This document shows positions 35,529 through 44,328 of a stretch of DNA of 64,000 nucleotides, piece after piece (position 1 is the stretch's first letter; each line of letters starts with the position of its first letter). The notes under the pieces were generated by a model. It had not been told where the DNA came from and searched no databases. It was given only the letters and a program-made list of their open reading frames with translations. The stretch spans positions 1,550,001-1,614,000 of the forward strand of contig JASGHK010000004.1 in assembly GCA_049841135.1 (NCBI GenBank), given 5' to 3'. Source of the DNA: JACRCT01 sp049841135 (GTDB lineage: Bacteria; Myxococcota; Myxococcia; Myxococcales; UBA5297). The position numbers and the translations under genes were made by a program.

Positions 35529-36596
35529 ATGAACGAGCGATTCCACGAAGCGAAGTACTGGCACCTCGAGAAGGGGCGGGTGGTCTGCACCGCCTGCCCG
35601 CGGCGCTGCACGCTGTCCGAGGGCCAGAACGGCTTCTGCTACGTGCGCAAGAACGAGGGCGGCAAGCTCGTCTCGCTCGCCTGGGGTCGCCCGAGCGCGG
35701 TGGCGGTCGACCCCATCGAGAAGAAGCCGTTGTTCCACTTCCTGCCGGGCTCGACCGTCCTCAGCCTCGGCACCGCCGGCTGCAACCTGGGCTGCCGCTT
35801 CTGCCAGAACTGGGACCTCTCACGCGCCAAGGCCGGCCAACGCGAGTCGATGGACCTGCCGCCGATCAAGATCGCCGAGCTCGCCGACGAAGAGGGCTGC
35901 GCGTCGGTCGCCTTCACCTACAACGACCCCGCGGTCTTCGTGGAGTACGCCACCGACGCCGCCATCGCCTGCCACGAGCGAGGCATCGCCACCGTCGCGG
36001 TGACCGCCGGCTACTTCGGCAAGCAGGCGCGCGAGGACTTCTTCGCCCACGTCGACGCCACCAACATCGACCTGAAGGGCTTCACCGACGACTTCTACTG
36101 GAAGCTCGCGCAGGGGCACCTGGCGCCGGTGCTGGAGACCATCGAGTGGTGCGTGAAGAAGGGCGTCTGGGTCGAGCTGACCACGCTGCTCATCCCCGGC
36201 CACAACGACGACGAGGCGCAGCTCCGGGCCGAGTCGAAGTGGATCGTGGAGAAGCTCGGCCGCGACGTGCCGGTGCACTTCTCGGCGTTCCACCCCTCGT
36301 TCCGGATGATGGACGTCGCGAGCACGCCGCCGCAGACCCTGCGCCGGGCCCGCGCCGTCGCGCGCGACGCAGGCATCCGCTACGTCTACACCGGCAACGT
36401 CACCGACCCGGAGGGAGAAGCGACGCGCTGCCACGCCTGCGGCGCGGCCCTGATCGAGCGCGACCGGTTCGCCATCCGCAAGAACCTGCTCGTGGGCTCG
36501 AACCGATGCCCGAAGTGCGAGGTCGCCATCCCCGGGGTCTTCGACGCTCGCAGCCGAGCCCAGTCGTCCGGCCGCCGGTATGGTCTCTTGCGGTAG
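35529..36596 (+). CDS. amrS: AmmeMemoRadiSam system radical SAM enzyme (AmrS)
   Basis: 355 residues. It has the N-terminal CTACPRRCTLSEGQNGFC segment, the radical SAM motif CNLGCRFC, the block VAFTYNDPAVFVEYATDA, and two C-terminal zinc-type CxxC pairs (CHAC, CPKC). This is the AmrS architecture, related to pyruvate-formate-lyase activating enzymes. The reaction is unresolved. amrB follows at 18 nt. AmrA is absent from the window. Confidence 0.92.
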   Translation: MNERFHEAKYWHLEKGRVVCTACPRRCTLSEGQNGFCYVRKNEGGKLVSLAWGRPSAVAVDPIEKKPLFHFLPGSTVLSLGTAGCNLGCRFCQNWDLSRAKAGQRESMDLPPIKIAELADEEGCASVAFTYNDPAVFVEYATDAAIACHERGIATVAVTAGYFGKQAREDFFAHVDATNIDLKGFTDDFYWKLAQGHLAPVLETIEWCVKKGVWVELTTLLIPGHNDDEAQLRAESKWIVEKLGRDVPVHFSAFHPSFRMMDVASTPPQTLRRARAVARDAGIRYVYTGNVTDPEGEATRCHACGAALIERDRFAIRKNLLVGSNRCPKCEVAIPGVFDARSRAQSSGRRYGLLR

Positions 36597-36614
36597 CCAC
36601 GAAGGAGGCGAAGC

Positions 36615-37475
36615 ATGTTCGGCACCCGCTCCCCCGCCGTCGCCGGCCGCTTCTACCCGGGCGATGGCCGAACGCTCGACCGCGACGTCTCCGGCTACCT
36701 CGAGGCGGCCAAGGCCACGCCGGCCCCGGCCATCGCCGTGATGGCACCGCACGCGGGGTACGTGTACTCGGGCGCCATCGCCGCTGCGGCCTACGCCCGA
36801 GTGGTCGTCCCCAAGACGGCGATCGTCCTCTGCCCGAACCACACGGGGATGGGCGCGCGGAAGTCGCTGTGGGCAGACGGCGCTTGGAAGATTCCGGGCG
36901 GGGAGCTGAAGGTCGACGAGGCGCTGGCGGAGACGCTGCGCGCGGTGGTCGGGCTCGAGCCGGATTCGCTCGCCCACCAGCACGAGCACTCGCTCGAGGT
37001 CCAGCTCCCCTTCCTGCGCGCGCGCAATCCGGACGTGTCGATTGTCCCCGTCTGCCTGTCGTCGCTGGGCGTGCGCGAGTGCGTGAAGCTCGGCGAGGGG
37101 ATCGCCCACGCCATCGCGCCGCAGAGGGCCGACGTGCTGCTCGTCGCCAGCACGGACATGACCCACTTCCTCACCGCCGAGGACGCGAAGCGGCTGGACT
37201 CGATGGCGCTCGACCGGGTCCTCGCGCTCGATCCCGAAGGGCTCTACGAGACCGTGGAGACCAACGACATCTCCATGTGCGGCTACCTGCCGACCACGGT
37301 CGTCCTGGCGGCGGCGCGGGCGCTGGGGGCGAAGACGGCCCGGCTGGTCCGGTATGGCAACTCCGGCGAGGCGAGCGGCGACTTCGACCGCGTCGTGGGC
37401 TACGCCGGCGTCGTCATCGGCCAGGTGGAGCCGAGCGTTGGGCGGGACGCGCCGAAGGCGGCAATCGAGCAGTGA
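36615..37475 (+). CDS. amrB: AmmeMemoRadiSam system protein B (MEMO1 family)
   Basis: 286 residues of the MEMO family: RSPAVAGRFYPGDGRTLD, MAPHAGYVYSGAIAAAAY, CPNHTGMG, EHSLEVQLPFL and VASTDMTHF. The conserved His and Cys positions resemble class III extradiol dioxygenases. Known context: encoded with AmrS and often AmrA in bacteria and archaea. It is probably co-transcribed with amrS. Confidence 0.93.
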   Translation: MFGTRSPAVAGRFYPGDGRTLDRDVSGYLEAAKATPAPAIAVMAPHAGYVYSGAIAAAAYARVVVPKTAIVLCPNHTGMGARKSLWADGAWKIPGGELKVDEALAETLRAVVGLEPDSLAHQHEHSLEVQLPFLRARNPDVSIVPVCLSSLGVRECVKLGEGIAHAIAPQRADVLLVASTDMTHFLTAEDAKRLDSMALDRVLALDPEGLYETVETNDISMCGYLPTTVVLAAARALGAKTARLVRYGNSGEASGDFDRVVGYAGVVIGQVEPSVGRDAPKAAIEQ

Positions 37476-37533
37476 CTCGCCGAGCGGGTGTCGGCATGTC
37501 TTCGCGCAGCCTCCGCTGCTACCATTCGAAACG

Positions 37534-38157
37534 ATGAATCGACCGGCGCACTTCACCGAGGAAGCTGTCAGCAGGTACGTCGATCAGCAGACGGTCCTGC
37601 ACCGCATGGGCTGGGACCAGTTCGAGGCCCTGCTCGCCGCGCGCGGAGACTGCGCTGGGCCGCGCCTCGCCTACCTGGACGGAGAGCTCGAGCTCATGTC
37701 GCCATCCGAGGCCCACGAAGGGCTGAAGAAGACGTTCGGCCGCCTGCTCGAAGCTTGGGCCGATGCGACGGGCGTCGAGCTCGAAGGGCGTGGCAACTGG
37801 ACCCTGAAGACCTCGCCAACGAAGAAGGCCGGCATCGAGCCCGACGAGTGCTACTTCGTTGGCGAGCGAGGCCGCAAGAAGGTCCCCGACCTCGCCATCG
37901 AGGTCATCTGGACCCACAGTCTCCTGGACAAGCTGGAGATCTACCGACGGCTTGGCGTGCGCGAAGTCTGGACGTGGGAGAACGGACAGGTTCACGCGTT
38001 CGTGCTCGGCCGTTCCGGGTATCAGGCGCGCCCCCGAATTGCCGTGCTCCCGCGGATCGACCTGGATTTGATCCGCCGATGCCTCGAAGAGCCGACCCAG
38101 ACCCGAGCCGTGAAGAAACTGCGCGAGATCCTCCGCTCGCGGCAGCTCGACATCTGA
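37534..38157 (+). CDS. Uma2 family (DUF820) putative endonuclease
   Basis: 207 residues from ATG 37534. Uma2 blocks: LAYLDGELELMSPSEAHEGL, then a PD-(D/E)XK-like core DECYFVGERGRKKVPDLAIE VIWT (split here for length), and YRRLGVREVWTWENGQVHAF. Family members have a restriction-endonuclease-like fold and are abundant in cyanobacteria and myxobacteria; their role is unknown. It is a stand-alone gene 58 nt after amrB. Confidence 0.88.
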   Translation: MNRPAHFTEEAVSRYVDQQTVLHRMGWDQFEALLAARGDCAGPRLAYLDGELELMSPSEAHEGLKKTFGRLLEAWADATGVELEGRGNWTLKTSPTKKAGIEPDECYFVGERGRKKVPDLAIEVIWTHSLLDKLEIYRRLGVREVWTWENGQVHAFVLGRSGYQARPRIAVLPRIDLDLIRRCLEEPTQTRAVKKLREILRSRQLDI

Positions 38158-38190
38158 GCTGCCGGAGCTTCAGCGTCAAGCGGGGCGGCA

Positions 38191-39054
38191 CTACTTCACC
38201 GCGAACCGCTCCTTGTAATGCCGCGCGTAGTCCACGAGCGTGCGCGGGTCCTTGGCGAGGACCGAGTGGATGTCGGTCGTCCGCTTGGCTGCGTGGCCGG
38301 CGCGCACGTGCTGGAAGAGCATCACCATGTTCCCCGCGTAGTCCGCCGGCAGCCCGGCGTTGACCAGCCCGGCGCGGAACGACTCGTCGTCGACCGGGAG
38401 GTAGCCCACGGTCCGGCCGGTCTCGCGGGTCAGGATCGCCGCCGCCTGGCCGTAGGTGAGCGCCTCCGGGCCCGTCAGCGTGTAGACCTTCTTGGAGTGC
38501 AGCTCCGAATCGGTCGCCAGCACCGTCGCGGCGACCTCGGCGATGTCCCGCGCGTCCACGAAGGCGGTCTTGGCCTCGGCCGCCGGCACCATGATCTTCC
38601 CGGTGGCGTCGAGGGTCGGCTTCCAGAAGGTGTGGAAGTTCTGCATGAACCAGGTGGGGCGCAGGTGCGTCCACGACGTCCCCGAGCGCTCCACCGTCTT
38701 CTCCACCTTGCGCAGCGGGATCTCGTCGCTCGCCTCGACCCCCGAGGCGGTCATCGTCACCACCCGCCGCATCCGGGGCAGCGCCGCATCCAGGAACGGG
38801 GCGAGCAGCTGGTCGGCCTTCGCGTGCCCAGGAGGGGTCATCACGAACAGGCGCTCCACGCCCTCCAGGGCGGCCTTGAACGTGGCGGCGTCCTGGAGAT
38901 CCAGCCGCACGTACTCCAAGTGTGGCGGCACCGGACGGTGCTTGAAGGGATCGCGTGTCGCCGCGCGCACGCAGACGCCCTTGCCGACGAGCTCCTGCAC
39001 CACGTTCTCGCCCACGGTCCCCGTCGCGCCCAATACCAGCACCTTGCCAGCCAT
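38191..39054 (-). CDS. NmrA-like NAD(P)-binding oxidoreductase
   Basis: 287 residues. The N-terminal dinucleotide motif is VLVLGATGTVGENV. Then come AATRDP, VERLFVMTPPGHAKADQLL, and TWFMQNFHTFW, typical of NmrA/atypical SDR proteins such as NAD(P)H:quinone reductase QOR2-like enzymes. A Tyr-xxx-Lys catalytic pair is not obvious. It starts at ATG 39054 and is divergent from the EAL gene 135 nt away. It may be a redox sensor or an enzyme; the substrate is unknown. Confidence 0.85.
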   Translation of the reverse strand: MAGKVLVLGATGTVGENVVQELVGKGVCVRAATRDPFKHRPVPPHLEYVRLDLQDAATFKAALEGVERLFVMTPPGHAKADQLLAPFLDAALPRMRRVVTMTASGVEASDEIPLRKVEKTVERSGTSWTHLRPTWFMQNFHTFWKPTLDATGKIMVPAAEAKTAFVDARDIAEVAATVLATDSELHSKKVYTLTGPEALTYGQAAAILTRETGRTVGYLPVDDESFRAGLVNAGLPADYAGNMVMLFQHVRAGHAAKRTTDIHSVLAKDPRTLVDYARHYKERFAVK

Positions 39055-39188
39055 GCCCGCCTCCGTTCGTCGTCGCCCCGTTCTTGGGGTTGTCGTAGGG
39101 ACGTTGGATGCCCAGTCCTTGCGGGTCGTTGCGCCCGCTCCCCGCCGGGAGAGGCCACGCCTTCCTTCCTGGAGCAAGGAGCCCCCGC

Positions 39189-39966
39189 GTGAGGAGAAGC
39201 GACTCGAGCCAGCCCGTTCCCTCGCCCGTCTCGCTGGCTCCGTTCGAACCCGTGGGGCTCGCGCGCAGCTTCGAGGTGGCGCTCTCCTCGCTCAAGCTCG
39301 CCTACCAGCCCATCGTCCGCGCCCACGACGGGGCGATCTTCGGCTACGAGGCGCTGATGCGCCCGTGCGAGCCATCGCTCAGCAACCCGAGCGCGCTGCT
39401 GGAGGCTGCGGAACGTCTGGGCCGCATCGCCGACCTCGGTCAGGCGGTCCGCCTGCGCGCGCCCGTCCCGTTCGACCAGGCGCCTGCCGACGCGCTGCTC
39501 TTCGTCAACCTGCACCCCCAGGAGCTGCTCGACCCCGCGCTCTACGAGGGAGGTTCGCCGCTGTCAGCCTTCGCCCACCGGACCATCCTGGAGGTCACCG
39601 AGCGGGCGGCGCTGCGCGAGCTGGCCGGGCTCGCCGACCGCGTCCGCGCCCTGCGTGAACTCGGCTTCCGGATCGCCGTGGACGACCTGGGCGCCGGCTA
39701 CGCGGGGCTGACGAGCTTCGCCGACCTCGCGCCCGAGTTCGTCAAGCTGGACATGTCGCTCATCCGCGACGTGGACCTCGACTCGCTGCGCCAGAGCATC
39801 GTCCGCTCCGTCGCGTCCCTGTGCCGTGAGGTCGGCGCGCAGGTCGTCGCCGAGGGCATCGAGCGCGAGGGCGAGCGCGACGCGGTGGTCGAAGCTCGGG
39901 TGCGACTACGTGCAGGGCTACTTCGTGGCCCGGCCCGAGCGGCCCTTCCCCGCGACGAACTGGTGA
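39189..39966 (+). CDS. EAL-domain protein, probable c-di-GMP phosphodiesterase (one frameshift)
   Basis: About 258 residues after correction, from GTG 39189 behind AAGGAG. Almost the whole protein is one EAL domain: the YEALMR signature near residue 53, then FVNLHPQELLD, ILEVTERAAL, AVDDLGAGYAGL, VKLDMSLIRD, VAEGIE and the C-terminal VQGYFVARP. The key metal and catalytic residues are present, so it looks active. The frame breaks at 39891-39897, where GAAGCTC replaces GAGCTC; restoring it gives VVELGCDYVQGYF and a stop at 39966. No sensor or GGDEF domain is attached. Known role: cleaves c-di-GMP to pGpG. Confidence 0.85.
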
Positions 39967-39997
39967 CCGCCGGTCTCGCGATCCAAAAGACCGGCGG
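39967..39997. terminator. Hairpin between the convergent EAL and trpB2 genes
   Basis: CCGCCGGTCT (39967-39976) pairs perfectly with AGACCGGCGG (39988-39997) around an 11-nt loop, starting directly at the EAL stop codon. The trpB2 stop at 40014 lies just beyond, so it can serve both genes. Confidence 0.65.
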
Positions 39998-40013
39998 CCA
40001 GTGCCTCAACCGC

Positions 40014-41309
40014 TCACTCCAGCTTGCCGCGCAGGAACGCCTCGTAGGCGCCGAGCTCCAGCAAGCCGTGCCCCGAGAGGTTGAAGAGGATGGTCCTCTT
40101 CGCGCCCTCGGCGTCCGCCTCCTTGGCCAGCTTGACCGCGGCGGCGATGGCGTGGGCCGACTCGGGCGCGGGCACGATCCCCTCGGCCTGCGCGAACAGG
40201 CGTGCGGCGCCGAAGGTGTCCGCCTGCGCGAAGGCCTGCGCCTCGATGAGCCCCAGGTCGAGCAGCTTGGAGACCTGCGGCGCGGCGCCGTGGTAGCGCA
40301 GTCCGCCGGCGTGGATGGGGTCGGGCACGAACTCGGCGCCCAGGGTGTGCATCTTGACCTTGGGCGTCAGGCCGGCGGTGTCGCCGAAGTCGTAGCGGTA
40401 CTCGCCCTTGGTCAGGCTGGGGCACGAGACGGGCTCGGCGGCGACGATGCGCAGCTTCTGGCCGTCGAGCTTGTGCTTGACGAACGGGAAGGCGAGCCCG
40501 CCGAAGTTCGAGCCGCCGCCGTGGCAGGCGACGACCGCGTCCGGGTAGGCGCCCTCGGCCTCCATCTGCCGCAGCGCCTCCTGGCCGATGATCGTCTGGT
40601 GCAGCAGCACGTGGTTGAGCACCGAGCCCAGCGCGTACTTCGTCCCGGGGTGGGTGACGGCGTGCTCGACCGCCTCGGAGATGGCGACTCCCAGCGAGCC
40701 GGGGTGCTTCGGGTTGGCGGCGAGGATCGTCCGGCCGGCCTGGGTCGAAGGCGACGGTGAGGGCGTCACCGTGGCGCCGAAGAGCTCCATCATCGTGCGC
40801 CGGAAGGGCTTCTGCTCGAAGGAGGAGCGCACCATGTAGACCGCGCAGGAGAGCCCGAAGCGCTGCGCCGCGTACGCGAGGGCGGTGCCCCACTGGCCGG
40901 CGCCGGTCTCGGTCGCCAGGTGGCGAACGCCCTCCTGCGCGTTGGCGTAGGCCTGGGGGAGCGCGGTGTTGAGCTTGTGGCTGCCGACGGGCGAGGCGCC
41001 CTCGTACTTGAAGAAGATGGCCGACCTCGTCCCCAGCGCCTTCTCGAGCTGGCGGGCGCGACGCAGGGGCGTGGGGCGGAAGCTGGCGTAGGCGTCGAGC
41101 ACCGCCTCGGGGATGGCGACGTGCGCTGCGCTGGACATCTCCTGCTCCAGCACGGCCATGGGGAAGAGCGCGGCCAGCTTCTCGGGCCGCATCGGCTCGT
41201 TGGTGGCCGGGTCGAGCGGCGGCTCGAGCGAGATCTTCGCGTCGGCGAACAGGTTGTAGAAGGTGGCGGGGATGCCGCTGGCGGTGAACTTCGGGGTGAT
41301 GGCGTTCAT
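40014..41309 (-). CDS. trpB: TrpB2-type tryptophan synthase beta chain
   Basis: 431 residues from ATG 41309 behind AGGA. PLP lysine is in GSHKLNT; the phosphate-binding loop is ACHGGGSNFGG; other blocks are RPTPLRRARQLEKAL, ETGAGQWGTALAYAA and NLSGHGLLELGAYEAFL. Length and the N-terminal extension mark it as TrpB2 rather than TrpB1. Known role: indole plus serine to tryptophan, often without TrpA. No trpA or other trp gene is nearby. A candidate leader peptide with two close Trp codons precedes it. Confidence 0.92.
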   Translation of the reverse strand: MNAITPKFTASGIPATFYNLFADAKISLEPPLDPATNEPMRPEKLAALFPMAVLEQEMSSAAHVAIPEAVLDAYASFRPTPLRRARQLEKALGTRSAIFFKYEGASPVGSHKLNTALPQAYANAQEGVRHLATETGAGQWGTALAYAAQRFGLSCAVYMVRSSFEQKPFRRTMMELFGATVTPSPSPSTQAGRTILAANPKHPGSLGVAISEAVEHAVTHPGTKYALGSVLNHVLLHQTIIGQEALRQMEAEGAYPDAVVACHGGGSNFGGLAFPFVKHKLDGQKLRIVAAEPVSCPSLTKGEYRYDFGDTAGLTPKVKMHTLGAEFVPDPIHAGGLRYHGAAPQVSKLLDLGLIEAQAFAQADTFGAARLFAQAEGIVPAPESAHAIAAAVKLAKEADAEGAKRTILFNLSGHGLLELGAYEAFLRGKLE

Positions 41310-41342
41310 GAATGAGTCCTCGGAAGTCAAAGTGCACACGTG

Positions 41343-41510
41343 AGCCGATGGTCGGTCCAGGATTGGCCCGTCCTCGAGGCTCAGGGGCTTTCGGGTGACC
41401 CGCGGCCTGGTCGGCCGCCTGGGCGCCTAACGCGACGATTCACCCGCCCCGAGTCCTCGGGACGGGCAACGCCACAACCAACGGACGATTGCGTTCGCGT
41501 GCATCGCCAT
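41343..41510 (-). promoter_or_regulatory. Candidate trp attenuator leader upstream of trpB2
   Basis: Reading the minus strand from 41510, a 27-codon frame (MAMHAN... ending GESSR, stop at 41427-41429) contains R-W-L-W-R at residues 10-14, with Trp codons at 41478-41480 and 41472-41474. Just downstream an 11-bp hairpin (41443-41453 with 41456-41466) can form. Its promoter-proximal arm (41455-41466) can instead pair with 41367-41379, with one bulge. A separate hairpin is GCGGCC/GGCCGC (41402-41407 with 41413-41418). This is the arrangement expected for attenuation by stalling at Trp codons. No clear T-run is seen, so it may control translation or Rho access. Confidence 0.5.
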
Positions 41511-41550
41511 CGTTTCTAACCTGCCGCCCGAGCCGTCGCAAGAACCCACA

Positions 41551-42486
41551 TCAGGGGACCGGTGCGAAGAGGAAGGGGTGCGAGGCGACGCATTCGCCAG
41601 GCGACGAGGGGAAGGACCAGAGCCGGAACGAGCGATCGATGCAGCGGCGAAGCGCGGCGCTGCCCAGGGTGTCCTCGTCGAACTCGACGTCATTGACGTG
41701 GCCGTCCCCGCCGATGGTGAAGCGGACCACGAGCTTGCCGGCGAGCGTGGGGAGCTTCTTGGTCTCGCGCTCGTAGCAGGCCTGCAGCGCGGTCAGCCCG
41801 CGCTTGACCACCTTGGCGATGGCCGCGCGGTCGCAGCCGGGCGTCGCCGTGGGCGGGTCGTCGTCGTCGTCGAAGGTCACGCGCGGCCTGGGCCCGGCGG
41901 GGCCACGGTCGGAGAGCTTCTTCGCGCCGTCGCCCGCGCCGCCCTCGGTCTTCACCTCGCCGATGGAGGTCGCCGTGCCGGTGTCCGTGCCGCGATGCTC
42001 GCCGCCGCCGTCCAGCCGGACCTCCACGCCCTGGGAGCTGGCCTCGCGCATGGCCTTCTCGAGCGAGGTGGCCTCGTGGCCCCCCCAGAGGTCGTTGCCG
42101 ATCTTCAGACCGTTGCCGATGCCCTCGGAGCCGATGAGGCTGGTCAAACCGACCGTCTTCACCATGCGCTCGAGCGAAGCCGAAGACTTCTTGGGGCCGG
42201 GAGCCCCGCGCGTCGTCGCGGCCGCGGCGATCCCGGTGCCCACGCCCTCCTTGGACGGCGCCTGCTTCTCGGGTTTGGGCGGCATGGGAAGCCAGGTGGC
42301 GATGCGCCCTCTGGCGATGACCTCCTCCGTCAGCGCCCAGTCGTCCGTCCAGGTCTTGGCCCGGCTGGCGAGGGCGCTGGCAAGCCCGTAGTTGAACAGG
42401 AACACGCCGGCCACGATGGCCACGAAGGTCCGGTCGACACCCCGGAAGCGTTGGATTCGCGGCGTGGCTTCCCGAGCCTCTTCCAT
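41551..42486 (-). CDS. AgmX/PglI C-terminal domain protein with one membrane anchor
   Basis: 311 residues. An N-terminal cytoplasmic stretch leads to one membrane helix near residues 20-38 (TFVAIVAGVFLFNYGLASAL). A long periplasmic linker rich in Gly, Ser and Asp follows. The last 100 residues are the AgmX/PglI C-terminal domain: AAIAKVVKRGLTALQACYER, then GKLVVRFTIGGDGHVNDVEF, with Cys in QACYER and RRCIDRS. Related domains occur in myxobacterial gliding-motility and TonB-like proteins. Partners such as ExbB/ExbD or AglR are absent here. It is probably an envelope energy-transducer-like protein. Confidence 0.8.
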   Translation of the reverse strand: MEEAREATPRIQRFRGVDRTFVAIVAGVFLFNYGLASALASRAKTWTDDWALTEEVIARGRIATWLPMPPKPEKQAPSKEGVGTGIAAAATTRGAPGPKKSSASLERMVKTVGLTSLIGSEGIGNGLKIGNDLWGGHEATSLEKAMREASSQGVEVRLDGGGEHRGTDTGTATSIGEVKTEGGAGDGAKKLSDRGPAGPRPRVTFDDDDDPPTATPGCDRAAIAKVVKRGLTALQACYERETKKLPTLAGKLVVRFTIGGDGHVNDVEFDEDTLGSAALRRCIDRSFRLWSFPSSPGECVASHPFLFAPVP

Positions 42487-42624
42487 GGCGCACGACCTCC
42501 CAGGCGGCTTGGACAGCCGGCCGGCAGGTTGGTTCCCGGCGCACGGACGCGGGCTCTGACGGATGGGCGGATGCCCCGATCGTTGGAGCGACAGGCCAGA
42601 GGGCCTGGCGTAGGATGCGCCGCC

Positions 42625-43719
42625 GTGAAAGCAGCCGACGTCGTCATCGTAGGGGGAGGCATCGCGGGGCTGTCCGCCGCGTGGCGTCTTGCCCGCGCCG
42701 GCGGCCGGCGCGTGGTGCTCCTCGAGCGCGAGGAGCTCTTCGCCAGCCACAGCTCGGGCCGCAACGCCGCCATCTTCCGGCAGCTCGATGGCTCGCCGGG
42801 CGGCGTGGAGCTGGCCGTCGAGAGCCGCAAGCTGCTCGACCCGCTGATGGCCTCGCGCGGAGGCTGGCTCCACCGGACCGGCGGCCTCTTCGTCGCCCGC
42901 TCACCGGCCGGGCTCGAGCGGCTGCTCACGCTCGCCGCCCGCCACGGCATCGCCCACGAACGGCTCGAGGGCGAAGCATTGCTCAGGCGTGTCCCGGCGC
43001 TCGAACGGAGCCTGGCCACCTTCGGTCTCCTCGTCCCGAGCGACGGGGTCATGGACATCCACGGCATCTGCCAGGCGCTGGCCGACGAGGCCCGCGCGGC
43101 GGGCGCCGTGCTCCGCCTGCGCGCGGAGGCGTCGCACGTCCGGCTCGCCAACGGGCGCGTCGACGGCGTCCTCCTCGCCAGCGGCGAGCGACTGACCGCT
43201 GGCGAAGTGGTCCTGGCCGCGGGTGCCTGGTCGTCGGAAGCTCGGGACCACCGCGGGGGCAAACCTCGAGTTGACGCCCATGCGTCGCCACATCGCGCAG
43301 CTGGACGCGGTCGTGCCGGCCGAAGCTCCGGTCGTCTGGAGCATAGACGACGAGGCCTACTTCCGGCCTGAGTCTGGCGGCACCCTGGCGAGCCCGTGCG
43401 ACGAGGACCCGTACCAGCCCTGCCTACCCCCGGAGGCGCCGCACGCCCGCGAGCTGCTGGCCGAGAAGCTTGCACGCCTGGCGCCCTCCATCGCCCAGGC
43501 CGGCGTGCGCCGCGGCTGGGCCTGCCTGCGCACCTTCGCCAAGGATCGGGCCATGGTCATCGGACCGGACCCGCGCGTGTTCGGGCTCCACTGGTTCGCC
43601 GGGCTGGGCGGCCACGGGATGACGGCGGGCGTCGCCGCCGGCGAGCTGCTCGCGGCAGCGATGCGCGGCGAGGGGTCGAGCTCGTCCACGCCCTCTCGCC
43701 CGCCCGCCTGCTGCGCTGA
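42625..43719 (+). CDS. FAD-dependent oxidoreductase of the DAO family (two frameshifts)
   Basis: About 364 residues after correction, from GTG 42625. The FAD motif is VVIVGGGIAGLSAAWRLARA; then HSSGRNAAIFRQLDG, GEVVLAAGAW, and the C-terminal block RTFAKDRAMVIGPDP, GLHWFAGLGGHGMTAGVAAG. This matches glycine/D-amino-acid oxidase-like enzymes. The first break is at 43237-43243 (GAAGCTC for GAGCTC, giving WSSELGTTAGANLELTPMRR). The second is a lost G near 43677, three bases before another GAGCTC, restoring VELVHALSPARLLR and the stop at 43719. One insertion plus one deletion leaves the length at 3n. Substrate unknown. Confidence 0.8.
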
Positions 43720-43732
43720 GCGCCAATCCCAG

Positions 43733-43749
43733 CTGCTACGCCGTAGCAG
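43733..43749 (+). terminator. Hairpin after the FAD oxidoreductase gene
   Basis: CTGCTAC-GCC-GTAGCAG is a perfect 7-bp stem with a 3-nt loop, 14 nt after the stop codon. No T-run follows. Confidence 0.5.
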
Positions 43750-44034
43750 GCCCGCCACCCGGCGCCCGACACCACCAAAAAGCCACGTTATTACGACATG
43801 TTACGAATGCCTCAGGAATGCCTCTGGGAGGCCGCCCTTGGTCCCAGGAGCGACCCTCTGCTCGCCAGGCCTGCTGAAATAGGGCTAGCCACCCCATCGG
43901 CCCAGCCTGGGCCAGCCAGGGCCGTTGGAGGCCGTTCTCGTCAGTTTGGCATCGCCAGGCACTGGTCCCGGACGCATGGCGCCGATGTAGGCGTGAGGAA
44001 AGAGGCACCGGTGTAGGTTTTGGTCCTTTTGGGT

Positions 44035-44088
44035 GCCGGCGACTGAAGTCGCGCCTGCATCAAAGAAGCCCGCCTTCCGCGGGCTGGG
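44035..44088 (+). repeat. REP-like element, copy 1
   Basis: It begins GCCGGCGACTGAAGTCGCGC and ends with the hairpin AGCCCGCCTTCCGCGGGCT. The palindromic parts (GCGACTGAAGTCGC and AGCCCGC/GCGGGCT) are typical of repetitive extragenic palindromes. Copy 2 lies in inverted orientation 58 bp downstream. Confidence 0.65.
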
Positions 44089-44145
44089 TTTTCAAGTGGC
44101 TCGAGGACACTTGAGCCTGGGCGTCCACCTGCAGTTCCGTTCACT

Positions 44146-44195
44146 GAGCCCGCGAAGGCGGGCTTTGTAAGTCAGGCGCGGCTTCAGCCGCCGGC
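44146..44195 (-). repeat. REP-like element, copy 2 (inverted)
   Basis: Read on the minus strand it begins GCCGGCGGCTGAAGCCGCGC and ends GCCCGCCTTCGCGGGCTC. It matches copy 1 with compensating changes in the palindrome (GACTGAAGTC versus GGCTGAAGCC), so the hairpin is conserved while the sequence is not. Confidence 0.65.
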
Positions 44196-44208
44196 AACGG
44201 ATCTCACA

Positions 44209-44254
44209 GCGCGCCTTGGATTCTCTTTTTCCGTCGGATGCCCCCGGCGCGGAG
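44209..44254 (+). repeat. Direct repeat, copy A
   Basis: GCGCGCCTTGG, a T/C-rich centre, then GATGCCCCCGGCGCGGAG. Copy B at 44285-44328 has the same ends and a slightly different centre. Confidence 0.6.
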
Positions 44255-44284
44255 GCGCGCGGAGGCCGGGTACGACACGAATCG

Positions 44285-44328
44285 GCGCGCCTTGGGTCCT
44301 CTCTTCGTCCGATGCCCCCGGCGCGGAG
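44285..44328 (+). repeat. Direct repeat, copy B
   Basis: Same ends as copy A (GCGCGCCTTGG and GATGCCCCCGGCGCGGAG), start-to-start distance 76 bp. Two copies only, so this is not a CRISPR array. Confidence 0.6.

Noticed and set aside
37534..38157. Uma2 gene as a transposase or mobile element
   Set aside because: No inverted repeats or target duplications flank it, and the fold family is not a transposase.
39891..39897. Programmed frameshifting at GAAGCTC as a shared regulatory signal
   Set aside because: The same event occurs in unrelated genes including essential ligA and hemN, is always an extra base in a palindromic motif, and lacks slippery heptamers. A data artefact is more likely.
44209..44328. 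CRISPR-like array in the repeat-rich gap
   Set aside because: Only two direct repeats with imperfect centres, no regular spacers, and no cas genes.
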